From Actinostola sp. cb2023 (lineage: Eukaryota; Cnidaria; Anthozoa; Actiniaria; Actinostolidae): 64,000 nucleotides of DNA. The DNA is taken from NCBI GenBank assembly GCA_033675265.1, contig JAUJYZ010000467.1:62001-126000 (forward strand). Direction: 5' to 3'. Within the stretch, counting starts at the first letter, position 1; each line of letters starts with the position of its first letter. Shown here in pieces: positions 41,637-53,353 of the stretch. The notes beneath the pieces are model-generated. The model saw only the letters and a program-made list of their open reading frames with translations, had not been told where the DNA came from and did no database searches. Made by a program: the position numbers and the translations under genes.

Positions 41637-41903
41637 ACACCAACCAAGGCCACCCAAACAAATTTTGAATCAAATTTTCTAATCACATTTGTGACGCTGA
41701 ATAACAGAATGATGTCGAATTCTACATTTTAAACTGTTTCTTGTTCACTCTTGATCATATACATACACATATAAAGTAAAATATATGCTTTTAAAGCGAA
41801 AATTTGACAATTTGTGCAGATTCTATTGTTTAAATACTCAATTGTGATTGGATAATTTGTATGAAAATTTGCTTGGGTGGCCTTGGTTAGTGTAGTCGCA
41901 CTG
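41637..41903. mobile_element. mariner-like MITE inside the 3.7-kb element
   Basis: CAGTGC.ACTACAC.AACCAAGGCCACCCAA forms inverted ends of about 30 bp; TA flanks at 41635-41636 and 41904-41905. Confidence 0.8.
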
Positions 41904-43072
41904 TAATCCTTTTAAAATCAATACGATTCATTTGGCCGAGTAACACGAGTTTTAATATGATAATATTATTGTTTGCAAGTTCAATTCTGGATATTTTACC
42001 ATTCTAGAAAGATATGTTTAAGTAAAGCTGAGGACAATCTCAATAGGATCGTAAACTCTAACTGATTCAACTGGACACTTATGGAATGTTTGTTATTTAC
42101 ATGTATATTATACTGAAAGATTCTCAATCTAAATATAAATGTGAAGCTCATGCAAGGCAGCACGTTAAAATGTTGCATGTTTGTCGTGGTTTTCATCGAA
42201 AATATATATTCAGGGTTGATAATCTCACGGAAATTCCAAATAAAGGACTCCAAATAAATTATATTAGTGTATGCACCATTCATATTACATTGGTACTTTT
42301 ATAAATGTAACACATTGATTCTTGGTTGAAATATAACCACTTCACTATTGGTCATAGTAACCAATAAGAATGGGTATTGAAGGGGTTGATTCGACTCCAT
42401 CAAAATATACTCCAAACAAAGAGTTAATCTAACTCGCTCTGACAGGAGTAAATTTTGAATGGAGAGTTAAAACAACTCCTTCCGAATATTACTCCCCTGA
42501 TAGTGGATTTTACTCCAATTGAAGGTGTTGATTCAACTCCATCAAAATATACTCCAAACAAAGAGTTAATCTAACTCTGTGTGTGGTATCACAGGAGTAA
42601 ATTTAACTCCTAAAGGGGAGTAAAATATCAAGATATTAGCTCATATTCTATTGGGAGTTAAAATAACTCCCACACGGGTCATATTTACTCTACCCATATA
42701 GTTAAAATAACTCCCATATAGGGGTTACTTTAACTCCACACTAGTAACTCCACATGGTGGAGTCATTATAACCCTTATAGGCGAGTGGTTACAACTCCTT
42801 GAAAATAACAGTGCACTTGTTACATTTCCTAAAAAGAAAAACGAAAGCGCTTTCATTGCAGGCAATGAATGAAAGTGGACAACCAACAATTTCCATCGAA
42901 CTACATACCACACAAAGCCATCGATGTGACGTTCTGTTCTTCTTATCATGGACATATTGGTGTTACAGTCTCCACAATACAGAGGGTTTGCAATCAGAGA
43001 ATATCTCTGCAGCCAGGTGATTATTCGTTGCTTCGATCTTCCTTTAAGATCGGTGAAGAATTCAAGATTCAT

Positions 43073-43270
43073 TTCGAAGTTCAAGTTCAACGAAGACGTT
43101 TCACGTTGAACTACCAAAGTCAGAATAACCGAAACGAAAAAGGACGCCCAGATTTTATACGCTTACTTAAATACCAAACAAATAAGGATAACTAGAAGAC
43201 AATAAGACTTGTGAAGAAAACAAAAGAAAACTGAAAACATAAGACGTTAATTAAATGCGAAGCGTTTGTT
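43073..43270. promoter_or_regulatory. 5' flank of the Merlin-like gene
   Basis: About 200 bp between the Merlin-like ATG and the DIRS-like element. No clear TATA box or other motif is seen. Confidence 0.25.
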
Positions 43271-44560
43271 TCAGGGATACTGAATACTTAATAGTCGCAT
43301 TTCTTTAGCTTGGCGGCATTCATTGTTGCAGTTGCATGCATGCATTGTTGCAGGAGCCCACTGAGGGCTATCTTGTGAAAAACAGTGATAGAACCAATCC
43401 CCTCTAAAATAACCGCCTGCTGCGATAGGACATGCATCTGTCATGACATCAACGGTGGTGTGCTGGTCTAGAAAAACCCTAGTGCCATTGAAAACCTTTA
43501 GGAAGTTAACCCACCAGGCGATGTCTTGTCTGAATCCCATGTCTAAGGTGTATGTAGTACTAGTGTGGTGTGCATTTAAAGTATCTAGTATTCTACGTAG
43601 GAACGTTCGCCCCCCGTAAACAACACGACAAGCCCAGTTAAGTTTGCCAGCAAGGCTTTGGAGCTGTTTCCGGGATGCTTGACGTTTCTGCTGAAAACTA
43701 GATACAAGAGCTTGTAATTCGATCAGTTTGTTCTCTGGTAATGTTAGCGTGCATTTGATGGTATCGATCTGGACTCCTAGAAATGTTAGTTGTTGTGTAG
43801 GTGCTACTAGTTTGTGTTCGCTAAGTTCAAAGCCGAGGTCTGTGAGTAGAGCTGTAAGTGTGTTGTAAGCACGGGAACATTCGACTTCATTAGATCCTAT
43901 TACTAGAAAGTCATTCAGATACACAACTAGGTCTGGGAAGCCACGTCGACTCATCATTCGCCGAACTGCTTGTGTCAGCCTGTGATAAATCTCTGGGCTT
44001 GATTTGGCCCCAAAAGGAAGCCTAGTATCGTAAAAATACTTGTTATGGTCATTGCCCAAGAACTGCCATTTGAGACCTGTCGCTTTGTAGTTAGCAGGAT
44101 GAATTGGGACCGAACGATAAGCGTGCTTTATGTCTACTTTTGCCATGAAATAATTAGGACGCAAAAGTCGAATGGCCTCATCTAAGGTTTGGAATTTGAA
44201 GGAATTGGTCGTTATGTAATCATTAACAGCTTGTCCATGTGGACGAGAGCAATCGTGAATGAGACGAACCTCTTTAGAATTAGGCTTTGGGATAGCACCG
44301 AGCGTGCTTATTACTGTAGGTTTGATAGCTGTAAATACATAATTGCCTTTGGCGAGTTCATGTGCAATAGTTTGCTCAACAACTGACCTAATTGCTGTGT
44401 TAGTAGCCGATTTGTAATTATTTATATTAACTTCTGCAAAGTTAGTGCCGATATCTGTGATTTTAAAGCCATGTCGAATGCCGTCGACGAGGAATGCTTT
44501 ATCCTTGTCGTTATCAAGCTCGCGTATCCATAACGCTTGATTTAAAGGAGAATTGACTTG
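43271..44560 (-). pseudogene. DIRS-like reverse transcriptase, truncated RNase H
   Basis: Reading directly on from the gag stop, the frame gives LVDGIRHGFKITD, GNYVFTAIKPTVISTLGAIPKP, VRLIHDCSRPHG, YFMAKVDIKHAYRSVPI (first catalytic Asp), RLPFGAKSSPEIYHRLTQ and VVYLNDFLVIGS. The last is the YxDD site with Asn in place of the first Asp, which should abolish polymerisation. LGFELSEHKL, LTFLGVQID and the thumb follow, then the start of RNase H (DVMTDACPIAAGG) that ends early at 43271. This class copies element RNA; it resembles RTs of DIRS-type elements in cnidarians. Confidence 0.8.
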
Positions 44561-45508
44561 TCATTGCTGTGTCTGTGCTTGGCGTTGTGGCGTAGGAATA
44601 CTATGCTGATTTCCGGCGTGCGCTTGGACACATGCTTTGCCCCCAGAAATTCGGCGATTGCACACATGTTCGTAACTACAGTTGGCAAAGGTGCATCCTC
44701 TTAAGCTGTTGTAATTGCGACAGATAGTGCGTCCTTCATTAGTAGTTATAGCAAATTGTATGTTAGTTGATTGCGTCCATTGGTAACGATTTGTGAGCTC
44801 CATTATTTTGATAGTATAGGCTAAGTAATGTTGAATATCTAATGCTGTAGGGAGCTTATTACTAGCGAGCAATTTGTAAAAAATGCGCGTGTTAGCTACC
44901 ACCCATTGCTGCATACTTACATGTATGTTTTCTAACCTAGGCTTTTTTGTCCCGAAACATACTACTAGTTTGGTGTTCCCACCATCTGAAATAGTTCTTT
45001 CTTCGTCCCGAGGGACAATGTTATCAACATAATCAACTATTTGTAACACTTTCTCACCCTTCGGGAGTTGAACTGAGCATAGGAACATGTCCGACGATTG
45101 GTTTTCCAGCCAGGTGCTTGGTCTTTGTGGATAAGATGTTGCTGCGGGTGCCATTATTCCAGCGTATAAGCCACTCGTACTGGGTTCAACTGCTGTATAT
45201 GGCTCTAGTAGTCCATCTAATGGCGTGCTTTCATTCGGTTTTCCTCCGATCGTTTTCAATTCCCATAGATTTGCGGGACTGGTAGTCGTTGAGGGTTGCT
45301 CCTGTGTGGTTTCGCTCGACATTTTGGCCAATGCAGCTTTCTTTTCCTCTACTTTTGTCTGGAGCAATTTTAGTTGCTGTTCTTTCTTTCTTTTTTCTTC
45401 TTCCACGCAGAGGTCCTCAAACTCTTTTTCCAGAGCCAGGAGAGCACTATCGACGTCGTCGGTGGTTTTTGACTCTGTCTTTACGGCGGCGGCCGTAAAG
45501 TATCGCAC
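44561..45508 (-). CDS. DIRS-like gag protein
   Basis: About 315 residues. An N-terminal coiled coil (LLALEKEFEDLCVEEEKRKK) is followed by a Ser/Thr/Pro-rich linker, a helical core (VLQIVDYVDNIVPRDEE, QQWVVANTRIFYKLLAS, YLAYTIKIMELTNRYQW) and a zinc-knuckle-like CRNYNSLRGCTFANCSYEH. The coiled coil has no ATG upstream in frame; the first ATG is at codon 63, so either translation begins elsewhere or the 5' end is lost. The stop is TGA followed by CAA, in frame with the RT. Confidence 0.65.
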   Translation of the reverse strand: MRYFTAAAVKTESKTTDDVDSALLALEKEFEDLCVEEEKRKKEQQLKLLQTKVEEKKAALAKMSSETTQEQPSTTTSPANLWELKTIGGKPNESTPLDGLLEPYTAVEPSTSGLYAGIMAPAATSYPQRPSTWLENQSSDMFLCSVQLPKGEKVLQIVDYVDNIVPRDEERTISDGGNTKLVVCFGTKKPRLENIHVSMQQWVVANTRIFYKLLASNKLPTALDIQHYLAYTIKIMELTNRYQWTQSTNIQFAITTNEGRTICRNYNSLRGCTFANCSYEHVCNRRISGGKACVQAHAGNQHSIPTPQRQAQTQQ

Positions 45509-45689
45509 TGGTTTTCTATCCTATATGTTGCAATGCTAAATACCTAAAGTACACTTGGCGAAAACCTATTGGCCGCCCTATATCTCGTGAGATGTAGTTG
45601 CTCAACATACAGGTGAACTTTGCGCGCACTGCCTACCCCCGTTGGCAGCTGTCCTAGGGTGTCTAGATTTATATTAACGAGGTTAATAT

Positions 45690-48600
45690 TCACTTCAAGA
45701 ATTCCTTCGTTTCATATTGTAAAAGACCTTCCAGAACATCATGCATAGCATCACCAGGTAGTCCTCCAATAACATGGAAATAGCGAGACTGGTTAAGAAT
45801 AGAACGGTAGTTGATACCATACACTCTTGTAAACATACATGTAGTTAGTACTGAAATTTTTACTGTTGCATAATATATTGCATGCATGTCACAGTATTAC
45901 ACTTACAAAAATGTCACGCAATTACAGTCAAAGAGTGGTATATATACAAATACAGTGTAGATATTAATCATATGATTTACCTTTGTAGTAAGATCTGCAG
46001 TATTTCCCATACACTCCCTACACTTTAAAGCAGAAGCACTTCCAATTCTAAAGCCACCAAGTTCTTGAGATGCCAAGTTGTCTCCTGAAATAAAGGCTAT
46101 AGTACCAGCAAATGACTTTCTTTCTCCATTTACATTAAACTGGTGGCCTCCATCCTTTGAAGAAAAAAATTGACATAATAATAATAATTTGAGGGGATAA
46201 TCGTCCTTCCTTGCAGCCAGTAGCTGAATTAGGAACGACGTAGTTCAACGTGGTCGACTCAAAGCCAAGGCATGCATGCGCACTTATATTTCTCGTTTAT
46301 TATTGTTCAATGTGTGTGTCAGTCAGTGTGTGTAATTTAAATCACTGACCTGTTCCAACTGTAAGATCATCCATAAAATTTTCCAGAATGGTGTTCGTCC
46401 CATACTCCTTTATGACAGGTCTCTTTGCGATTGCTAAAAGCCGTATACATTTCAGCTGGGATCGATGGATAGGATGTATATTCCCCAAGGTATAATAAAA
46501 GACACCTTTACAAAATAATGTCCAAATAAAATGTAAATGTTGACTTTTTAAGTTAGATTAAAATGGAACTGCACTAAAGTAAGGTTGAAATTTAATTGAA
46601 AAGTTAACATCTGACAGCTAAGTTAAAAGCTTACCAACTTTATGTTTCGAAGTTTTACTTCCTAAAGGATTAACTACCTCAACCTCATCATAGTATATAG
46701 TATTATTTGTAAGGCCTGTGGATCCCTTGAAAAAAGGGGGTGCTGTGAGAAGACAAAACCATCACAGAAGTCTTCAATTAACTCATCGTTTCGTTGGTGT
46801 GGAATCTCAACCTACCGATTAAAATCACTATTAATCAATTTGAAATGCTAGCCTTGAGTTATAAGGTTATAAAATTATAAAGTTATAAGGTTAAGTAACT
46901 TAAGCTTATGTTTAATAGCTAGTATAGCTTACATATGCTTACATGTACTAACCTGTCGTAGAATTGATGGGTCATTTAGCATTTGTTTTAGGCTTGAAAG
47001 GAAAGGAATATCTATAACCTCATCTGGAAGTTGAACTCTTCTACGTTTTGCTCCTTTTCGCCTATGACCATGATGAAAGCCAAGAACACGTTTTTCTGGC
47101 TCCTAAATAACAGGAAAAAGGAACTGTTAGTGTTATACGGTTATAAGCTTAAGTGTCATTGTCTGAGAAAACCGGGCAGAGTTGAAAGATGGGGGTCGGC
47201 CGATTCCTTTCAAATTGCTATCATTTATTACCTATAGGAATAGATTAAGAATGGTCGTATTTAAAGTTTGGTTCAGGCTTTTGCTCGAAAGTTGACCACC
47301 CCCCCTTGTTTTGCATCAAAATCGCCCTGAAAGACGCTAAAATTTCGGGTCACTTTGGCGCTCTGTAAAACTCATATTACATGATTTTCTATGATACATT
47401 TAGTTTGGTTGTAATATTTAGCCTATGTAGAGCTGGGTTACATGCAATAATGGCAAATTTTCGAAAAACATCTTATTTTCACTTCCAGTTAAAAGTCAGT
47501 TGTTGACGGCCTTTGGCGGTCGACTAAATTTAAGCCATTTTATGGAGGTCCGTTCTTAAAAGTGCGGCAGTTTTTATTTTCTTAATTTAGCCATTTTTAA
47601 CAAGGTTATTCTTTCCTTTCTTGATTTCCAAAAACTCTTACTCGGATATTTTCAACGACTTCGCGTGAGCAGCCTCTGACTCTTCAAGGTAGTCGGCTCT
47701 TTTCCCGTCAAATTTTGTTTGTTTATCATCAATAAGTCGGACTTGGTTCTTCGTATACTGTCTTTTTAACCGCAAGCCACTCTTTAGTGCTTTAAAAGAC
47801 CTTAAAATCTTACAAGAACATGATAAAAGGTAAATAGCTTCGTTTCACACATACTAATTAAGTCAATAAACACTCAGTCAGTCAATTTCAGCAGATTGTG
47901 TGACAGAAGCGTTTGATCGCGATTTTGCCGGGAAAACAAGGGTTTCAAGCTCTCGCTATGTACAACATATTACAATCCAATCAAAAGAAATATATGTATT
48001 AATGCCTAGATGGATTTATTCAGTAAATATACCATTATTAAACATTTGAGAGTTCGTTCGCAAATCATCATTTAGAATTTATCTACAAACGCCACACAAA
48101 TGTTGGCACAAAACTGCTGGTAAACTGTCCTTATGTTGCACAGTATAAATTCCAGGTAGTTTGATTCTTCTGAGTGAAATAAGATGCGAATAAGATGCCC
48201 TCAATTAGAAGCGCGAAAGCGCGAACAAACTAAAACACGGTTTGGCGGCCATTCTCGTACCCAGAGCCCACTCGTCATTTTGTGGCCTCTGGGTATGAGA
48301 TCGAGAACTGGCTGAGAACTGGTGAAAAAAGCCGGAAGTGAATTGCTATATTGTTCAATTTCTCAATGTTTCACAGACGTTTCACAATATGGTAACTGTA
48401 AATGACATCAGTCTTTGGTGGACAAACTGATTTTAATGTGCAAATCTCAATTTAAATAAAGAAAAGTCCAAATAATTCCCTGAATGTAGCGGTTTGTCCA
48501 ACAGCAGTTCCCATGCCCCAGAATGGATTTGCAACTGAAGAGGTTTCATCAAAGAGGGCTCCCCATCCAATTTGGGCCGAATAATCTTCACCAGTAATAC

Positions 48601-49096
48601 TCTTCATTTCATTGGTTATTTTTTCACAAACGGTAACCACTGCTTCACGAAGAATATTGGTTGTATTGTCTATGACGTCATTGACTGCTTTCTTGGTCAA
48701 ATTGTATGTCTCTTTGATTCGCAGAAGATAAGCTGCACTGTTGCGCTTCGTGTGGTCTTCAATGTCGTTGTTGCCCTCTCCATCCGAGGAGTCTTCATTA
48801 TCCATCCCTTCACTTCCACTTGGTGGATTTTCAAAATTGTCATCCAAGTGCTCATCCGCCTGCTGCTGTTCATTGAGAAAGTGCGCGACATTACGCGCAT
48901 TGTCCCAGAAGTGCCTATGTTTCCTTTGTATATGGCTCCTGTAACCATAAAAAATTATATATGTGCACCCACATCCGCCAATACCGCATATAACTCTAAA
49001 ATTCCGATCCTGCGCATGAACTCGTTGATAGTGGTTGAGAAGAAGTACAAATGTTATCATTTTAGCACCTACACACATCTCACAACTAAATGCCAT
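45690..49096 (-). pseudogene. EnSpm/TNP2-like transposase gene with N-terminal C2H2 finger
   Basis: Minus-strand exons: 48452-49096, 46953-47102, 46635-46811, 46350-46505, 45981-46154 and 45690-45835. The ATG at 49094-49096 begins an N-terminal region with CGIGGCGCTYIIFYGYRSH-type finger and an acidic linker, then RIKETYNLTKKAVNDVIDNT. Later exons give EKRVLGFHHGHRRKG, EDFCDGFVFSQHPLFS, DEVEVVNPLGSK, FYYTLGNIHPIHRSQL, SGDNLASQELGGFRIG and GGLPGDAMHDVLEGLLQYE. This order matches animal transposase-like proteins related to the plant TNP2 family. A two-base insertion near 46690 shifts the frame, the first exon lacks a clear donor, and the gene stops after HDVLEGLLQYE, so the C-terminus is missing where the DIRS-like element begins. 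Its normal role would be cut-and-paste transposition. Confidence 0.6.
47103..48451. other. large intron of the EnSpm-like gene
   Basis: No coding signal or clear inverted repeat was seen in this 1.35-kb AT-rich stretch. Confidence 0.45.
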
Positions 49097-49548
49097 ATTG
49101 CACTTATCCTTTACCTGGATGATCACTGAGTGTGAGACGTGACTACCATAGATCTTGTGACATTTTTAAAAATTCCAAAATTATTAGGTAATAGTCTAGC
49201 CCCTGGTCTGGACCCAAGCTTGCCCCTGGTGAGATGTTACAGTACCCATTGATTCAGATAAATGTGGAACACCGTGTAAAAGTCTAATTGGCTGAGGGCT
49301 GTTTCCACGTGCCAGATCTTTCAACAATAATTATTTTTCCTTTTTTTTACAAATACTTTTTTTGTAAAGTTTTGTAAACGCCACGAGCCTTTTCTCGAGA
49401 ACGCCTGGGACAATCGCCTGGACTATAAATTCCTTTGCCTTCCAAGAACTTGCCCTCTTCTTCCAAGCTAACCTCCGAGTGTTTGGACCAGATTGAACTA
49501 TAACCTCGTCGAAGCTCTATTTCAGTCTTATCCTGATTACTTAGTACC
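49097..49548. promoter_or_regulatory. shared 5' region of two divergent genes
   Basis: About 450 bp between the ATG of the minus-strand EnSpm-like gene and the ATG of the plus-strand SAM gene. No clear TATA box; no other motif can be supported. Confidence 0.3.
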
Positions 49549-50303
49549 ATGGCATTTAACAGACAGTTCACCGTTTCGGATGTTCAAGTGTGGCTAGAAG
49601 AAAATGATTTTTCTCCCGAGGCAGTGGCAAGAATCTCTGGTGAGTTATGACTCGTCACTGATTGACTGTACGATACATTACCATTCATCGGTCAGCTTTT
49701 TATGGGCTTCTATGAATTAAATAATATAACGAGCCTTCGGGACGGCTTTGATTTCAATTTATTGGACTTGTATGTCTTGTTTAAGGACGTTCGCGCGCAT
49801 TGTTCACGCGCATCTTTTCTGCGCATAAAATCAAGGTTCGAATCATCTCGGTCCAGTCCTCTTTCCTCACGTCCAAGATGGCAGCCAGTCACGCATGTTA
49901 CGTAGACGATTTTCATCGGCTAATATCTCGAGAACGATACCGGTGACCCCCATTTTTTATTTTGTGATTTTACAAAGAATCATAAAAGCTCCCCATGTAC
50001 CAAATTTAAAGAAAAAAACATGTTTAGATTTTGATAAAATCACGAATTTAGATGAAAACTTCAACCTACCTTCACGCGAAAGAGTCGTCGATGGCTACGT
50101 GGTGACTGTAAACATGAGCCAAAAACTACAGGTTGTTTCTACATATTCACAAATCTTTGTACATAATTTTATTCTATAAACTCTTAGATAGCCATTTGAA
50201 GAAAATTTTAGCAATCCGTTTAGTTTTTCTACCAAACAATTCCTGTCATTCTCGACTTTCCGTGGATTGAACGCACGTAATTTTCGATCAGAAAAAGGGT
50301 ATA

Positions 50304-51317
50304 CAGTGTGTTGCCCTAAATTCGGCCGCTTTTTGCATTAATCGCTGTATCTTTCTTTAGGAAAATAGTAGCGGTCTAAAATTCAGTCAAAGGCTAGATT
50401 TCTCTTTCACCTACCTTGTCACAAATTGACATTTGTTTCACTTCAACATTGAGCTTGTTATATTAAAAAATATTGGTAGATGCCCTAAGTTCGGCCAGGT
50501 TGCCCTAAATTCCGGCCATAAATAAGCAGGAATTGCTCGGTAAGTTTTACATTATCTTCCATCGTTTTAACTAATTTGTTTCCGCATTGCTATAATAAAG
50601 GACTTTTTAAGTCATTCTACATGAAAATATTGTAAAGATAAATTTTAAAAAGACCGAAAAAAGACCCTCCTCTACTTCATTGGGAACCGCACCCGCAATG
50701 ACATCTGGGGCGCTTACCATTTACCCGGAAAAACTGGAAATTCCGCCTTGAAAATCAAATTCTATGTGTATTTCCGATCGGAAAGTTAGAATCCCGGAAA
50801 ACTCGGGCTTCTGTTTCAGCATAGTTAATAACTATGGTTTCAGGTAATACGGCCACTTTTCCCGCTCTGTTTTGTATGTGATTTGTGGACGGATTTAGGC
50901 ATACCTACCAAAATATGCACGTAATTTCACCTGACCTGAACTTCCGTTTATTTAAGCCGTTCATGATTGTTTTTCTTTGTGTCCAAAGCTACTGATTAGC
51001 GTCGTATTTCTGCCAAATATAATCTGTTTACGCTCCATAACTTACGAGGAAATGTTTAAAGACTTTGCCCGCATGACTTAAGATGCACGAAAACATGAAA
51101 ATTACTGAAGCGATTGTTTTACCTACTTTCAAAACACATTTGAATTCCTGCCTAAAAAGCGGTCAGGAATCCTACAACAGCAGTTAATAAACCTAAGCTC
51201 ATCAATAATTCATACGATTATCTTGTTTGTCATTTTTTGAAATATACGAGAAATCACAGCGCTTTAAAGTTAAAATGGCCGGATTAGGGTACGGCCGGTA
51301 TTTAGGGCAACACACTG
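50304..51317. mobile_element. 1-kb TA-flanked non-autonomous element in the SAM gene intron
   Basis: CAGTGTGTTGCCCTAAAT forms inverted ends, with CGGCC motifs repeated inward on both sides; TA flanks at 50302-50303 and 51318-51319. No transposase. Outside it, GGTGACCCCCATTTTTTA occurs at both about 49942 and 51351, a separate direct repeat. Confidence 0.75.
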
Positions 51318-51937
51318 TACTTTGAAAAAATCTGGCTCCATAGCGAAGTCGGTGACCCCCATTTTTTATTTGCTCATTTAGCTTCTATGATGATCTTATT
51401 TCACCATACGAAGTTTCAGGGAAAAAACATGTCTTCAACTAATCACTTTTTCAGAATCGGGTTGCCTGGATGGTGCTGATTTGTGGGAAATTGATAAGGA
51501 CGAAGGTGAAGTACGCCATTACTTCCCAATTTACAAGGAACGAAGGCTGTTTAGACAAGTGATTGGGGAGATCGTTAACAAAGAAGATGGCACTCTGGTA
51601 AGCGACCATGTGAGATTTCGCGGGCTTTTCGCGCCAATTTAATGACCATGCGCATTATAAGTAGGCACTAGTCTCCTTTCGGCCGACGAGCATGCGCAGT
51701 AATTTTGGCGCAAATCTTAACGAACCGAAGAAGCGTTGGAAGACTTGCAAGAACTTATGGCTGATAATTCCATATAATCTGGATCATATTTAGTTTTTAT
51801 TTTCGATATTGCTTTGTATTCGGATATTGATCAAATAATGTTTGATTTTTTTGGTAATTACATACTTTATTTCTTTTTTTTCAGGCTCCTGATGCGATTG
51901 TTGGTGATCAGCCCACCACACCGTCGGCGTCAGTTAA

Positions 51938-52394
51938 AGTGTATATGACACAAATTGTTTTCTTTTGAAAATCGATTACATATGAAGTGAATAGTGGGAT
52001 GGTTCAGTATTTTGTGATTTGAGCTTCGCATTGGCGAGTTATAAAGGTTTGAAATCGTGATATGGTAATTCGGTGACGTCAGAGTGGGTTTAATTTATTA
52101 TACAAAAGCGCCATTGTGCAAATTATTGACATTTTTTGATCTGGCAAAAAGTTTTCTTACAATTTATATACATGATGGTAATTTTGTTTTTCTATTTCAG
52201 AAAAGAGTGCTGCTTGGAAAAATATAAATAAGTTACGGCAAAACCCACTCTGACGTCACCGAATTAGCATATCACGATTTCAATCCTTTATAACTCGCCA
52301 ATGTGAAGCTCAAATCACAAAATACTGAACCATCCTACTATTCACTTCATATGTAATCGATTTTCAAAATAAAAAAATTCGTGTCATATACACT
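51938..52394. mobile_element. TTAA-flanked MITE inside an exon
   Basis: AGTGTATATGACAC at the left is mirrored at the right; arms exceed 150 bp (including GAAAATCGATTACATATG and CTGACGTCA). TTAA lies on both sides (51934-51937 and 52395-52398), as in piggyBac or Kolobok derivatives. Removal restores the exon reading frame of the SAM gene. Confidence 0.85.
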
Positions 52395-52841
52395 TTAAAT
52401 GTACATCTGGTTCATCCTCTGGCTCTAAGGGAGCTCTAAGGGAAATGATTCTCCTGTGTCGATGGACAGCGTGGATCTCACTCCATCACCAATAAATGTG
52501 AGTAATTTTGGTTAGTTTACTAAAAACTTTGTGTACATGCACACAGGTCTCCCTGGTTTAATATTTTAATATTAAGTTTGATATTAATATTGATTTTAGT
52601 TAAAAATTCAAGTTAATTTATAGTTTAATCTCCTTTAATACGTTTACTTATAGAGCGACAAATTTAAGAGTCCAGAGGCAGCAGGGAACAATGAGATCCC
52701 AAACAGTATGAAAGTGAGTGTGAATATTGTTACATTCTACATTTTAAGTTACCAGACAGAGCTACAATGTATATCAAGCCGGGTATTTTTAAGTTTTAAA
52801 TTCCAATAAGCATGAAAATACTTGTTGGATAAAGTGATATT

Positions 52842-52872
<31 letters not shown>

Positions 52873-52875
52873 TAG
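52842..52875. repeat. (ATA)n microsatellite
   Basis: About ten copies of ATA/TAA in the intron before the kinase exon. Confidence 0.9.
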
Positions 52876-53353
52876 TATATATATAAATATTCTGATATGA
52901 ACGAAAGGTTTTTACTTTGTATGTCATTTACCATAAAATGCTGTGTTTTAACACCTCTCACTTAGCAGAATTGTTTTAATCTGTGGTCGAGGTAAATGCA
53001 TGTTGGGTGCGAGGCCAATTAAGTCTCGGTATCTCATGTATGGTGTGCATTGCTTGATTGCATTTTAGGCAATTGTGTTGAAGTGTCATGTGTTTTATTG
53101 TACATTAGCTGATTGGCTATCCATGTAAGTTTTTACAGTAAAACCAAGTTACAAATGTACATGTTTAATCAACTAACCCCACTATGAATGATCCTATGAA
53201 AATGAAAATATTTCACTTGTAACAACAGACTTTGTAATTTACAGTAGTGATAGTGTTTGTACATATGTGTTTGTACATATCCCTAAACATTCAAGCTTAG
53301 ATTATCTTTATTTTCATTTAACTGATGATGAGATATGTGACTTTTATTTCTAG

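Larger units (their letters stand above)
39085..42812. mobile_element. 3.7-kb non-autonomous DNA transposon with subterminal repeat arrays
   Basis: Both ends read ACTGTTATTTTCAAGGAGTT inward, and GCAC occurs on each side (39081-39084 and 42813-42816). Removing the element and one GCAC copy joins a zinc-binding CxxC motif of the Merlin-like transposase in frame, which confirms the boundaries. No transposase is encoded. Arrays of GGAGTTA-type motifs fill both subterminal regions. A 4-bp duplication with subterminal repeats would fit Chapaev or Academ-like groups, but the superfamily is not established. Confidence 0.85.
35748..43072 (-). pseudogene. Merlin/IS1595-like transposase gene, exon 2 split by a 3.7-kb transposon
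   Basis: Three minus-strand exons: 42909-43072 (ATG at 43070-43072), exon 2 in two pieces (42813-42828 and 38802-39084), and 35748-36231. They encode a helical start, ITWLQRYSLIANP, a zinc-binding YCGDCN and CNKC pair with RRSL-like context (KKRSLRC), a helix-turn-helix region (CKRTARALGLSKNVV), then an ISXO2/IS1595-type DDE core: Asp in GCVVQCDESKF, Asp in STVYTDDWGAYDYL and Glu in HTQAIESKWNQLK. Exon phases agree throughout. The 3.7-kb insertion sits between GTGC and CAC of exon 2 and is flanked by a GCAC duplication. Apart from the insertion the frame is open, so this was a working or domesticated transposase gene before it was hit. A GTAAAT near 35820 could lead to one more exon. Confidence 0.8.
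43271..45508 (-). mobile_element. DIRS-like retrotransposon fragment (gag and reverse transcriptase)
   Basis: Gag and RT lie in one continuous frame on the minus strand, separated only by a TGA at 44561-44563. The RNase H is cut short and no tyrosine recombinase follows, so the 3' part is missing; the 5' end lies near the EnSpm-like gene. Confidence 0.75.

Noticed and set aside
39085..42812. EnSpm/CACTA assignment from the CACTG-like ends
   Set aside because: Starting the element at CACTG leaves no 3-bp duplication; ACTG ends with a 4-bp GCAC duplication fit the restored exon.
48572..49129. Plus-strand 185-residue frame
   Set aside because: Antisense of the first EnSpm-like exon, which has finger and helix motifs matching its later exons.
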